NCBI GenBank assembly: GCA_965227645.1
Contig: OZ245773.1
Location: 2,356,001-2,420,000 of the forward strand
Length of the DNA: 64,000 bases
Source: Flavimaribacter sp024343425
Lineage (GTDB): Bacteria; Pseudomonadota; Alphaproteobacteria; Rhizobiales; Rhizobiaceae
Direction: 5' to 3'
This document shows positions 36,637-44,627 of the stretch, piece after piece; the stretch's first letter is position 1, and each line of letters begins with the position of its first letter. Below the pieces are notes generated by a model. That model did no database searches and was not told the origin of the DNA. It saw only the letters and a list, made by a program, of their open reading frames with translations. Made by a program: the position numbers and the translations under genes.

Positions 36637-37467
36637 CTAGCTCGCGGGCGTCTCTTCAGACGACGCCGCAGCCGGCTCAGCCGCTTCCGCAGCAGCCTCT
36701 TCGACAACGGCTTCTTCGACAACAGCCTCTTCTACCGGCGTTTCCTCTGCGGCGCCGACGTCAACGCCGGAGGCGCCCTGCTGGCGCGCGATGCCGTCGA
36801 TGGCGGCGCGAGCAATCAGATCGCAGTACAGCGAAATGGCCCTTGAGGCGTCGTCGTTTCCGGGAATCGGGAACTCGACCGTGTCGGGATCGCAGTTGGA
36901 GTCTACGATTGCGACCACTGGAATTCCAAGCCGCTTGGCTTCCTGGATAGCGATCGACTCCTTGTTGGTGTCGACGATGAACATCAGATCCGGCGTTCCG
37001 CCCATGTCGCGAATGCCGCCAAGAGCGCGCTCAAGCTTGTCCCGTTCGCGCTCGAGGTTAAGACGCTCCTTCTTCGTGAAGCCTTGCGCTTCAGCGGCCA
37101 TGAGTTCGTCAAGCTTGCGCAGACGCTGGATCGAATGGGAAATCGTCTTCCAGTTGGTCATCATACCGCCGAGCCAACGCGAATTGACGTAGTACTGCGC
37201 AGAGCGCTTGGCTGCGTCGGCGACGACTTCGGATGCCTGCCGCTTCGTGCCTACGAACAGAACGCGGCCGCCGCCGGCGACAGTGTCGCTGACGATCTGA
37301 AGCGCCTGCTCCAGCATCGGAACGGTCTGGCTAAGATCGATGATGTGGATGTTGTTGCGCTCACCGAAAATGTACTGCTTCATCTTCGGGTTCCAGCGGT
37401 GAGTCTGGTGGCCGAAGTGCACGCCTGCTTCAAGAAGCTGGCGCATGCTGAAATCTGGCAATGCCAT
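36637..37467 (-). CDS. rpsB: 30S ribosomal protein S2
   Basis: An S2 protein of 276 residues: DFSMRQLLEAGVHFGHQTHR at the N-terminus and LPDLMFIVDTNKE-like DLMFIVDTNKESIAIQEA, then IPGNDDASRAISLYCDLI. The last 45 residues are an Ala/Glu/Val-rich extension with repeated VEEAVVEEA units. Such tails are common in alphaproteobacterial S2. The SD ggaaaggag lies seven bases upstream. The 191-bp upstream region should hold the promoter; no clear promoter was recognised. Confidence 0.97.
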   Translation of the reverse strand: MALPDFSMRQLLEAGVHFGHQTHRWNPKMKQYIFGERNNIHIIDLSQTVPMLEQALQIVSDTVAGGGRVLFVGTKRQASEVVADAAKRSAQYYVNSRWLGGMMTNWKTISHSIQRLRKLDELMAAEAQGFTKKERLNLERERDKLERALGGIRDMGGTPDLMFIVDTNKESIAIQEAKRLGIPVVAIVDSNCDPDTVEFPIPGNDDASRAISLYCDLIARAAIDGIARQQGASGVDVGAAEETPVEEAVVEEAVVEEAAAEAAEPAAASSEETPAS

Positions 37468-37658
37468 GCCTTTTCTCCTTTCCGGTTATACCTCCGTGGG
37501 GCTACAGCAGGCCGTTTCGACCCGCCACCGGCGGAAGTGCCCGGATTTCTCCCGGACAATCCCATGCTCCACGTGTGGAATGCGCGGCTCATTACATCGT
37601 AAGATCGGGAATTGCAACCCTGTCCAGCGGGCCGCCTTAAGGCGACCTGTTAGAGGGA

Positions 37659-38096
37659 TTAGTGGTTTGGCGTAAAACGGAGGATCAATTTCGCAAGATC
37701 TGGTTCGTCCACGCGCTTGGCCGCTCCGGTGACAGAGAACCAGCGCCGCACGCGCTGCTTGCATTCCGGGTACGACTTCTGAAGCTTTGTGACTTCCAGC
37801 GGATAGACCTCGACTTCGCATTCGATTGCAGTGTTCTTGTCGAATACCTTGTCGTAGCGATAACACCCGATGGCTTTGCCATCGGTTTTTCCGACAACGC
37901 CAGCCTCTTCCCAGGCTTCACAGGCCGCAGAGCCTTCGCCATCCTGTTTCTTGACTGGCCACCCCTTCGGCATGACCCAACGCCCGGTGTCCCGGCTTGT
38001 CACCAACAGAACCTTCACGCCGCTCTTTTTCACGCGGTAGCAAAGCGCCGCATACTGATGCGGCTTGGAATCGCTTATTTTGAACTGCTTAGTCAC
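37659..38096 (-). CDS. Nudix hydrolase with degenerate Nudix box
   Basis: A 145-residue Nudix-fold protein resembling the small diphosphoinositol-polyphosphate/dinucleotide phosphatase type of Hyphomicrobiales. The Nudix region is PKGWPVKKQDGEGSAACEAW followed by EEAGVVGKT. The first Glu of GX5E is Gln and the Arg of REXXEE is Cys, while the metal-binding EE pair is retained. Core strands YAALCYRVKK and VLLVTSRDTGRWVMP precede it. It is a single gene between rpsB and eipB. The substrate cannot be inferred. Confidence 0.85.
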   Translation of the reverse strand: MTKQFKISDSKPHQYAALCYRVKKSGVKVLLVTSRDTGRWVMPKGWPVKKQDGEGSAACEAWEEAGVVGKTDGKAIGCYRYDKVFDKNTAIECEVEVYPLEVTKLQKSYPECKQRVRRWFSVTGAAKRVDEPDLAKLILRFTPNH

Positions 38097-38258
38097 TGAT
38101 TCAAAGTTTCGATGCTGTCTTCCAACAGATTGCGTCTGCCGCTAACCACGCCAATCGGGCGCTTAACTCTTACTAACGCATACGATGGAAGTTTGTTCCG
38201 TGATGATTCCCACGTAATAGTATCATGAAATCAGTAAAAGATAAGCGCGAGACTTCCG

Positions 38259-39068
38259 TCATTCGCAGCTTTCGCTGTCAAATACCTCCAGCGAAGTCAA
38301 TTTTCCCGTAAGTGTAAACTCGCCATAGTCCATCACGAGATCGCGCGTGACGCCGTTTTCGTGGAGCTTGAACGATATGCGATAGATCGGCACGCCATCG
38401 CCCTGTTCAACTTCATCGAAATAGGCGACGGATACCGGCCAGACCGGATCATCCTTGAGCGATCCGATCGCGTCCGCCTCCTCGTCGTCCTCGATCAGAC
38501 GCGGCGATCCGACAATATTCGAGGTCAGCATGACTTCCCTGCCCTCTTCGGTGCCGTCATACAGGCGTGACTGGAAAAAACTCTCGCCCGCCTTGGCCTT
38601 TTCGATCAAGGTGATCATCTGCGCCGTCGGAAATTCCGACGCCGCCAGCACCAGATCATCCGGTTCGGGAAGCTTCAGGCGGACGGAAGTGGCGTCGCCT
38701 TCCAGCGCCGCATTTCCCGAAACTTCCTTGTCGAGCTTGTCGTTGACGTATGTCCGCGTCATGAAACTGAATGAGGCGTTCTCAATGTCCTCATAGGTCT
38801 GGGTCTGCTGATCGGTCACCCGAACAGACGCTCCCGTGTCAAGCTGCGACACGAAACGAAAATCGACAGTGTAGCCCTCGCATGGCGAGCCGCTGAACTC
38901 GTAGACCATGCGACCGAACATTGATTCGATGCGAGACCTTTCCGACACGTCCGCGAGTTCTATGTCATAGACAGCCCGATGAGGCGCCAGTCCTTCGGCG
39001 ACGCCGGCCAACGCGACGCCGCTTTGCTGGATGATTGCGAAAACAGAAAAGGCTGCTATCAGTCGCAC
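38259..39068 (-). CDS. eipB: Cell envelope integrity protein EipB (DUF1849)
   Basis: A periplasmic beta-spiral protein required for envelope integrity in Brucella. The GTG at 39068 is chosen: aagga sits eight bases upstream and the reading gives a signal peptide (VRLIAAFSVFAIIQQSGVAL). A GTG at 39110 would add a Cys-rich leader without SD support. The family pattern is clear: LAPHRAVYDIELAD, GRMVYEFSGSPCEGYTVDFR, VTDQQTQTYED and KLDKEVSGNA. The two mature Cys (SPCEG and the C-terminal SESCE) match the conserved disulfide of EipB. Length 269. Confidence 0.82.
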   Translation of the reverse strand: MRLIAAFSVFAIIQQSGVALAGVAEGLAPHRAVYDIELADVSERSRIESMFGRMVYEFSGSPCEGYTVDFRFVSQLDTGASVRVTDQQTQTYEDIENASFSFMTRTYVNDKLDKEVSGNAALEGDATSVRLKLPEPDDLVLAASEFPTAQMITLIEKAKAGESFFQSRLYDGTEEGREVMLTSNIVGSPRLIEDDEEADAIGSLKDDPVWPVSVAYFDEVEQGDGVPIYRISFKLHENGVTRDLVMDYGEFTLTGKLTSLEVFDSESCE

Positions 39069-39182
39069 TATAAAATTCCTTCCCGAACAACGGGCGCAAC
39101 AGGATTGCACATCGCGGTCACGCCTGTCTGTTCCTATCAGCTTGCGCCGCCACGTTCCAATCCCTTTAAACCGGAGACATCA

Positions 39183-39650
39183 ATGAAACAGACGATCAAC
39201 GAGAGACTCGCCGAAAAGGGCCTTGCGCTCCCAGAGGTCGCCTCGCCCGCCGCTAACTATGTCCCTTATGTCATCAGTCAATCGATTCTCTATATTTCCG
39301 GCCAGCTTCCGCTCGTCAACGGGTCGCTTCAGGTCGCCGGAAAACTCGGAGACGACGTTGATCTGGACACCGGGGTGAAGGCTGCTGAAATTTGCGCCCT
39401 GAACATACTCGGATGCGCGAACGCCGCGCTGGAAGGCGCGATGGAGCGCATCACGAGGGTCGTGAAGATTCAGGGTTTTGTCGCATCGACGCCGGATTTT
39501 GTCGATCAGCATCTGGTGATCAACGGAGCTTCGAACTTTCTGGTGGAGATACTGGGGGAGAGAGGCCGTCACGCCCGCGCCGCCGTCGGCATGGCGGCCC
39601 TGCCGATGAACGCCGCCGTCGAGGTCGACTGTCTGATAGAAATCGCCTGA
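39183..39650 (+). CDS. RidA (YjgF/YER057c) family protein
   Basis: A trimeric small-domain protein of 155 residues. RidA proteins hydrolyse reactive enamine/imine intermediates; this longer subgroup is less well characterised. Landmarks are VPYVISQSILYISGQLPLVN, the central AEICALNILGCANAALEG, VVKIQGFVASTPDFVDQHLV, and the C-terminal HARAAVGMAALPMNAAVEVD with the conserved Arg and Glu of the active site. It starts a three-gene plus-strand unit with the phosphodiesterase (2 bp apart) and the acyltransferase-like gene. Confidence 0.9.
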   Translation: MKQTINERLAEKGLALPEVASPAANYVPYVISQSILYISGQLPLVNGSLQVAGKLGDDVDLDTGVKAAEICALNILGCANAALEGAMERITRVVKIQGFVASTPDFVDQHLVINGASNFLVEILGERGRHARAAVGMAALPMNAAVEVDCLIEIA

Positions 39651-39652
39651 CC

Positions 39653-40399
39653 ATGTCGACGCTCGACTGGATGACGGCGCGGCCGATCGCGCATCGCGGC
39701 CTCCACGACATGAACTCATCTGTCTGGGAAAACACATCGACAGCGTTCGATCGCGCGATCGCCTGCGGATACAATATCGAGTGCGACCTCCAGATCACAT
39801 CGGACAACGCGCCAGTTGTCTTTCACGATTACAAAACGGATCGGCTGTGCGGCGTTGAAGGCGTCGTGAAGGAGATGACAGCCGCGGAACTCAAAGAGCT
39901 GACAATCGGCTCGTCCGGAGAACACCCGCAAACGCTGAAAGATATGCTCCGCCAGGTCGATGACGGCGCGGGGTTGGTGATCGAGCTCAAGCCCCAGTCA
40001 GACAGCCTCACCACAATTTTTGCGACTGCAGTGCTCGAAGATTTGAACGACTATGTCGGGCGCGTCGCCTTGATGTCCTTCGATGCGAATCTTATCCTTG
40101 AATTGATCAGGCTTGGATCGCCCTGGCCGGTGGGACTGACTGCGGAAGCGCACAGTGACGACGGGCTTCACCTTGACGAGGATATTTTTGACAGCGGTGT
40201 TCGTTTCGTTTCCTTCCATGTCGCCGATCTTCCGCATTCGTTTGTCGATCATGCGAAAGCCAGGGGATTGCCGGTGATCACCTGGACGGTCAGGACCGAA
40301 AAGGAACTGCAACTGACTTACCGTCATGCGGACCAGATTACCTTCGAGGGATTCGACCCCGATATGCAACACGCGCGAGAACAGCACGCTTCAGGATGA
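39653..40399 (+). CDS. Glycerophosphodiester phosphodiesterase family protein
   Basis: A TIM-barrel phosphodiesterase of 248 residues, active on glycerophosphodiesters or related head groups. The catalytic signature is at the N-terminus: ARPIAHRGLHDMNSSVWENT (His and Glu), then NIECDLQITSDNAPVVFHD with the metal-binding Glu/Asp and second His. VIELKPQ and the C-terminal VITWTVRTEKEL also fit. No signal peptide, so cytoplasmic. The stop overlaps the next gene's start by four bases (ATGA). Confidence 0.93.
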   Translation: MSTLDWMTARPIAHRGLHDMNSSVWENTSTAFDRAIACGYNIECDLQITSDNAPVVFHDYKTDRLCGVEGVVKEMTAAELKELTIGSSGEHPQTLKDMLRQVDDGAGLVIELKPQSDSLTTIFATAVLEDLNDYVGRVALMSFDANLILELIRLGSPWPVGLTAEAHSDDGLHLDEDIFDSGVRFVSFHVADLPHSFVDHAKARGLPVITWTVRTEKELQLTYRHADQITFEGFDPDMQHAREQHASG

Positions 40400-41613
40400 C
40401 GCAGGACCATTCGGAATGCAGGGGAGAGAGCGGGAGGAGCAGTGAGGAAGAAGCGACATTCCGTATTCGGGTGGTCGATTCCTTCTCCGACATCGATGAA
40501 AGCGCCTGGCGGGGACTGGCGGGCGCAGCGCGCGGGGCGGAAGGCTACAACCCCTTTGTCTCCTACGCTTTTTTAAGCGCATTGGAAGACAGTGGATGCG
40601 CGACCGCCGAGACTGGATGGCTTGGCCAGCATCTGCTGCTGGAGACAGAAGACGGCGGGCTGCGCGGCGCCCTGCCCTGTTACCTGAAAAGCCATAGCCA
40701 GGGCGAATATGTTTTCGATCATGGCTGGGCCGACGCATTCGAGCGAGCCGGCGGTCGCTACTATCCTAAATTACAGGCGGCGACGCCTTTTACTCCCGCC
40801 ACGGGTCCGCGACTGCTGACCACAGTTTCAGATCGCAGACCGGCGATAATGCAGGCTCTGGCGGCCGGGCTCAAACAGCTGGCGGAACGGCTCGGCGTCT
40901 CCTCGGCTCACGCCACATTCGTGCCGGACGCCGAAATGCAGGTTTTCCTGGCGCAGGACTATCTGCACAGGACCGATCAGCAATTCCATTTCCACAATCA
41001 AGACTATGCGCAATACGCTGACTTCCTTGAGTCTCTGGCGTCAAGAAAACGCAAGGCCCTGAAGAAAGAGCGAAAATCCGCGCTTGAAAACGGAATATCC
41101 ATCGAGTGGCTGACCGGGAGCGACCTGACAGAGGAGGTGTGGGACCGGTTCTATGAATTCTACATGGACACCGGATCACGCAAATGGGGCCGCCCCTATC
41201 TGAACCGTCAATTCTACTCGCTCATCGGCGAGCGCATGCCGGACGATATCCTGCTCGTAATGGCGAAACGCGAAGGGCGATACATTGCCGGCGCGATCAA
41301 CTTCATCGGCGCGGATACGCTGTTCGGGCGGCACTGGGGCTGTATAGAAGATCACCGGTTCCTGCATTTCGAGGTTTGCTATCACCAGGCGATCGATTTC
41401 GCGATCGCAAACAAGCTGTCGACGGTGGAAGCCGGCGCGCAAGGGGAACACAAGCTGGCGCGGGGTTATATGCCAGTCACGACACATTCCGCCCACCATA
41501 TATGCCATCCGGGTCTCAGGCGCGCCGTCGACGACTATCTCTCGGGCGAGCGGCGGGAAATCGACCACATGTCACAGATACTCAAGGACCATGGCCCTTT
41601 CCGGAAGGGCTGA
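40396..41613 (+). CDS. FemAB/GNAT-like protein (DUF482)
   Basis: A 405-residue member of the DUF482 peptidoglycan-recognition/FemAB-like group, built of two GNAT-type folds. It shows NPFVSYAFLSALEDSGCA and GWLGQHLLLETEDGGLRGAL at the N-terminus, FHFHNQDYAQYADFLESLAS and RKRKALKKERK in the middle, and GRHWGCIEDHRFLHFEVCYH followed by GAQGEHKLARGY in the second domain. Relatives are proposed to act on amino-acylated or peptide substrates, but the reaction is unproven. It is the last host gene before the phage-like island, which begins 47 bp downstream on the opposite strand. Confidence 0.88.
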   Translation: MTQDHSECRGESGRSSEEEATFRIRVVDSFSDIDESAWRGLAGAARGAEGYNPFVSYAFLSALEDSGCATAETGWLGQHLLLETEDGGLRGALPCYLKSHSQGEYVFDHGWADAFERAGGRYYPKLQAATPFTPATGPRLLTTVSDRRPAIMQALAAGLKQLAERLGVSSAHATFVPDAEMQVFLAQDYLHRTDQQFHFHNQDYAQYADFLESLASRKRKALKKERKSALENGISIEWLTGSDLTEEVWDRFYEFYMDTGSRKWGRPYLNRQFYSLIGERMPDDILLVMAKREGRYIAGAINFIGADTLFGRHWGCIEDHRFLHFEVCYHQAIDFAIANKLSTVEAGAQGEHKLARGYMPVTTHSAHHICHPGLRRAVDDYLSGERREIDHMSQILKDHGPFRKG

Positions 41614-41660
41614 CGCCTCGAAAAATAGCAGGTGAGCGCGTCACCAAACAGGCGCAAGGA

Positions 41661-41858
41661 CTATTGCGCGACGCCCTGACACACCTGTATCGCGCGCAGT
41701 CGGATCTTCAGGCTGTCGCCATCCGGGTTGGCTTCTTCGAGCAGTGTTTTCGCTTCATCGAAACAAGCGTCGAATTCCGTCGAACGCCACAGAATGGACG
41801 CCGCAACCAGCAGCAACCCGACAAAGATTGCAAGAGCTGTCAATTCGTTCGATCGCAT
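41661..41858 (-). CDS. Small single-TM phage-island protein (65 aa)
   Basis: Begins MRSNELTALA and has one TM segment (ALAIFVGLLLVAASILW, residues 9-25), then a short acidic soluble tail with two Cys (DACFDEAK and IQVCQGV). Last gene of the island's lysis end. The position, downstream of the holin, and the topology would fit a spanin-like or accessory lysis protein, but no family is recognised. A longer frame to 42326 is out of context and rejected. Confidence 0.6.
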   Translation of the reverse strand: MRSNELTALAIFVGLLLVAASILWRSTEFDACFDEAKTLLEEANPDGDSLKIRLRAIQVCQGVAQ

Positions 41859-41971
41859 GAAACTACCTTCTTGGATTTTATCAGATGCTCGACGCGCCAG
41901 TGATTCATTCGCCCCGATAAAGCATTCGGAACGGCTGTTGTAAAGCGTCAGGCAAACAGGAAAAATGCTCT

Positions 41972-42283
41972 TCAACGAGCCTCCACTGCATCCAGAATTC
42001 GCTTGAGCGTTTCGTTCTGCTGCTGCTGTGTTACTTCTATGCCGCGCAGCCGCTCCCGGACATCGCCAGCGCGCTCCTCGGATCGTGTCAAACGATCCGC
42101 GTTCTCTGCGATATCGACTGCGTGCGTGGCGACTGCCTGTTCTACGATAGTCACCCGCTCGCCAAGGCCGAACCACATGCTCAGGCCGCCGATGATCATG
42201 CCGAGAATGGTGATGATGTTGCCGACGGAAAGGCGCCAGTCGATGAACCGGCGTCCGTTGGCGTTCGTCTCGTTGATGGCCAT
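41972..42283 (-). CDS. Single-TM coiled-coil phage protein (103 aa)
   Basis: The N-terminal part carries one TM helix (VGNIITILGMIIGGLSMWFGL, residues 20-40). A heptad-rich helix follows (VEQAVATHAVDIAENADRLT, ERAGDVRERLRGIEVTQQQQ). Topology is N-in with a periplasmic coiled coil, like i-spanins, or like the small membrane-associated coiled-coil proteins next to holins. It overlaps the holin stop by one base (TGATG), so it is translated with the holin. Confidence 0.72.
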   Translation of the reverse strand: MAINETNANGRRFIDWRLSVGNIITILGMIIGGLSMWFGLGERVTIVEQAVATHAVDIAENADRLTRSEERAGDVRERLRGIEVTQQQQNETLKRILDAVEAR

Positions 42284-42801
42284 TACATAGTCCCTGTCGT
42301 CTTCTCTTTGGTGCGCTGACCGACATAGTAGCCGACCACGCCGGCCCAGGCGGTCATGATCGGCACGACAATGCCAATCAGCGGCAGGACAGAGGCGTCC
42401 ACCGGGATTCGCGAGAGAAGCATGACGCAGATGGTCGCGACGATGATCAGGCAGCCGAGGGGAAACAGAAAGCCGTTCATCGGCCGCCAGACCCTCGTCA
42501 GAATATCTGCGCTGTCGCGGTCACCCTTCGCAAGTTCGATATAGGCCAGGTGCGCTTCTGCGCCGGCGCGGGCGATGGCCGCATAGTTCGTCTCGATCGT
42601 CCGCACCGTTTTCGTGAAGATCTCCGGATCGGCTTTGTAGACTTCCTCGATCGCCTGCGGCGTGGCGTCCGCGCCCAGTTTGTCCGCCACAACCTCGATA
42701 ACGTCGCCGGCGATCGCCCCGCCCTTGCCGCCTTTCGATTTCAGGATGCCGGCGAGGATCGGCGCGCCGACGCTGAGCAGGATCGATACGAGCGCGCCCA
42801 T
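42283..42801 (-). CDS. Putative holin (3-TM type)
   Basis: A 172-residue protein with three hydrophobic segments: LVSILLSVGAPILAGIL at the N-terminus, FPLGCLIIVATICVMLLS and LPLIGIVVPIMTAWAGVVGY near the C-terminus. A polar middle part (EVYKADPEIFTKTVRTIE) lies between. This matches 3-TM phage holins that open the inner membrane for the endolysin. It overlaps the endolysin stop by three bases, and the coiled-coil gene begins at its own stop, so lysis genes are tightly coupled. Confidence 0.85.
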   Translation of the reverse strand: MGALVSILLSVGAPILAGILKSKGGKGGAIAGDVIEVVADKLGADATPQAIEEVYKADPEIFTKTVRTIETNYAAIARAGAEAHLAYIELAKGDRDSADILTRVWRPMNGFLFPLGCLIIVATICVMLLSRIPVDASVLPLIGIVVPIMTAWAGVVGYYVGQRTKEKTTGTM

Positions 42802-43595
42802 TATGCCGCCGCCTTGCGATAGGCTTCGACCCGTGCGTTCGCCGCTCGCGACTGAACGATCAGAACGATGGCGATCAGAACAGCCGCCGTAGCCACGCCG
42901 CCGACGATCCAACTCGTCAGCATATCGAAGCCGGCCGGATCAACCGCGACCCCGCCGCCGGTCAGCGACCCGCCCGCGCCGCTTGCTGCAGCCGCCTTCT
43001 GTTTGAACGCCGTCTCGTCCGTGCCGTCGACGACCTCGCGCCGGGCGATCTCCTCGAGCTTCTGCGCCGTGCGCTGCTTTGCCTTTTCTCCCACGCCCTT
43101 GGTCATCGCTTCGGCCGCCATGGCGACGGCCTTGACCTCAATGTCGGCGACGCGGTTCGACCAGCCCTTGCCGAAGGTCTTCCAGATCTTCAGGCTCTGC
43201 ATGAAGGAAAGCCGCTTGCGGCAGATCGCCCGCGCCGTCACCGTGTGATCCGACGAACCAACGCTCGCCTTCAGCCATTTCAGCCCGCGCGACACACCGG
43301 AATTCACCGCCGCGTCATAGACGGCAAGATCGACGCCCGGGACCAGATTGTATCTCACCGCCGTCGGATGCCAGTATTCGTCGCGATAGAGCCGCAGCGC
43401 CTCGGAATAAGATATTTGCCGCACCGGCTTTACCGCCAGCTTCCGCTTTTTGAGCCAAGCCTGATAGGTCGCCTCCGTCACGCCATACATGGTCTTGCCA
43501 CCCGGATCCGCCGCATGGTTCGACCAGCCGCCCTCCCACTTGGCCGTGATTGCATGACACGCGTCAAAGCGATCGATTCCGATAGAAATCGTCAT
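42801..43595 (-). CDS. Phage endolysin, GH108 N-acetylmuramidase with C-terminal TM segment
   Basis: Cleaves peptidoglycan for lysis or particle release. The GH108 domain opens with the catalytic Glu21 in AKWEGGWSNHAADPGGKTMY, then GVTEATYQAWL. A peptidoglycan-binding-3-like region follows with YDAAVNSGVSRGLKWLKASV. Unusually for a phage lysozyme, residues about 229-247 (WIVGGVATAAVLIAIVLIV) form a TM helix followed by a basic tail. The start at 43595 (gagg eight bases upstream) is preferred to a TTG. A 206-bp AT-rich spacer lies upstream. Confidence 0.88.
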   Translation of the reverse strand: MTISIGIDRFDACHAITAKWEGGWSNHAADPGGKTMYGVTEATYQAWLKKRKLAVKPVRQISYSEALRLYRDEYWHPTAVRYNLVPGVDLAVYDAAVNSGVSRGLKWLKASVGSSDHTVTARAICRKRLSFMQSLKIWKTFGKGWSNRVADIEVKAVAMAAEAMTKGVGEKAKQRTAQKLEEIARREVVDGTDETAFKQKAAAASGAGGSLTGGGVAVDPAGFDMLTSWIVGGVATAAVLIAIVLIVQSRAANARVEAYRKAAA

Positions 43596-43801
43596 GGGGA
43601 ACCTCAATTGTTTTGATTTAGTGATCTCGAAGAAGGCAGGGTCAGAATCTTGATGTTACGACATCCGTCGACAATTGACGGACAACGTCAAACACCAGAA
43701 TATTTCCGCACTCTCTGAATTTATAATTTTCAGCTAAATGTAATTTAGATGTACATGGAAAAATTGTTTCGCTTATTGGATATTTAAAAGAAAGTTTTTA
43801 A

Positions 43802-44590
43802 CTACCAATAGCCAGCTGCGATCATTTCACGACCGCAAATTTCCTTGAATTTATTTTTTTCGTCTTCAGTCCATCCAGTTTCGTCCAAACTTGGTTCGTT
43901 GCGCGGCACATAATTAAGTTTGGAACTACTACTGGGCGTAGAGAAAAATTCTGCGACTAGTGACCTATCAATGTCGCTGCCGTAACCCTGCAGGAAAGCG
44001 GTTATTCGGGAATGAATATCAACCGGATTTTCTGCCAGTTCTTCCATCGTCAAAGAAAGAGTACGATCTTTGATTGCCGGGTAGACCGCGTTAAAGGTGG
44101 AGATCACCTTGGACCAAGTCTTGCAGGCACTTTCGAATGAACGCCCCTCGTCCTTGCGCAAAAGAGATTCCACATTGCCAATTCCACTTCTAGTAAGGTG
44201 TATGAACTTTGCCGTTTCATCGAATTTGGCGATCTTTTTGCAAGCGTTCACCATCTCAAATCCTGGCGTTTTATCATAAGCAATCTGTGGCCAATCTAAA
44301 TGATCAAGATATGTCGACTTGTAGGCATGATATGACATTCTGAGGAGACGATCGGCACCGACTTTGTTCAGTGAATAGGCGTTTTTAGGAATGGTACGTT
44401 GTATATCGGACACCCCAATTTCCAAGTGATGCATCAGCCTGAAAATATGACCCTCCGCATGGCCAGGAATGCCGAGTATTTCCTTGAAATAGGACGCGAC
44501 TTTGGTTGTGCCGGAACGTTGAGCACCGATTATAAAAACAATCAAAATTAGCACCGCAATTGCTACTTGAAGACGGGTATAGAATTGCAA
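43802..44590 (-). CDS. Sulfotransferase-family protein in the phage island
   Basis: A PAPS-dependent sulfotransferase fold of 262 residues. The 5'-phosphosulfate-binding loop is FIIGAQRSGTTKVASYF (GAQRSGTT at residues 22-29). The 3'-phosphate-binding region is FIHLTRSGIGNVESLL. The rest (TLSLTMEELAENP, DEKNKFKEICG) fits bacterial Sulfotransfer_1/3 types. The very hydrophobic N-terminus precedes the loop, so the true start could be later. This gene and its flanks look distinctly more AT-rich than the neighbouring genes. It sits between the tail fibre and the endolysin, so it is a cargo (moron) gene rather than a virion gene. Acceptor unknown. Confidence 0.8.
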   Translation of the reverse strand: MQFYTRLQVAIAVLILIVFIIGAQRSGTTKVASYFKEILGIPGHAEGHIFRLMHHLEIGVSDIQRTIPKNAYSLNKVGADRLLRMSYHAYKSTYLDHLDWPQIAYDKTPGFEMVNACKKIAKFDETAKFIHLTRSGIGNVESLLRKDEGRSFESACKTWSKVISTFNAVYPAIKDRTLSLTMEELAENPVDIHSRITAFLQGYGSDIDRSLVAEFFSTPSSSSKLNYVPRNEPSLDETGWTEDEKNKFKEICGREMIAAGYW

Positions 44591-44627
44591 TTAATTGATG
44601 CATTTTTGTGTACAGATCAACCCTCTA

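Noticed and set aside
36663..36760. Tandem DNA repeat at the rpsB 3' end
   Set aside because: It only encodes the Glu/Val/Ala-rich tail common in alphaproteobacterial S2 and is not an independent repeat element.
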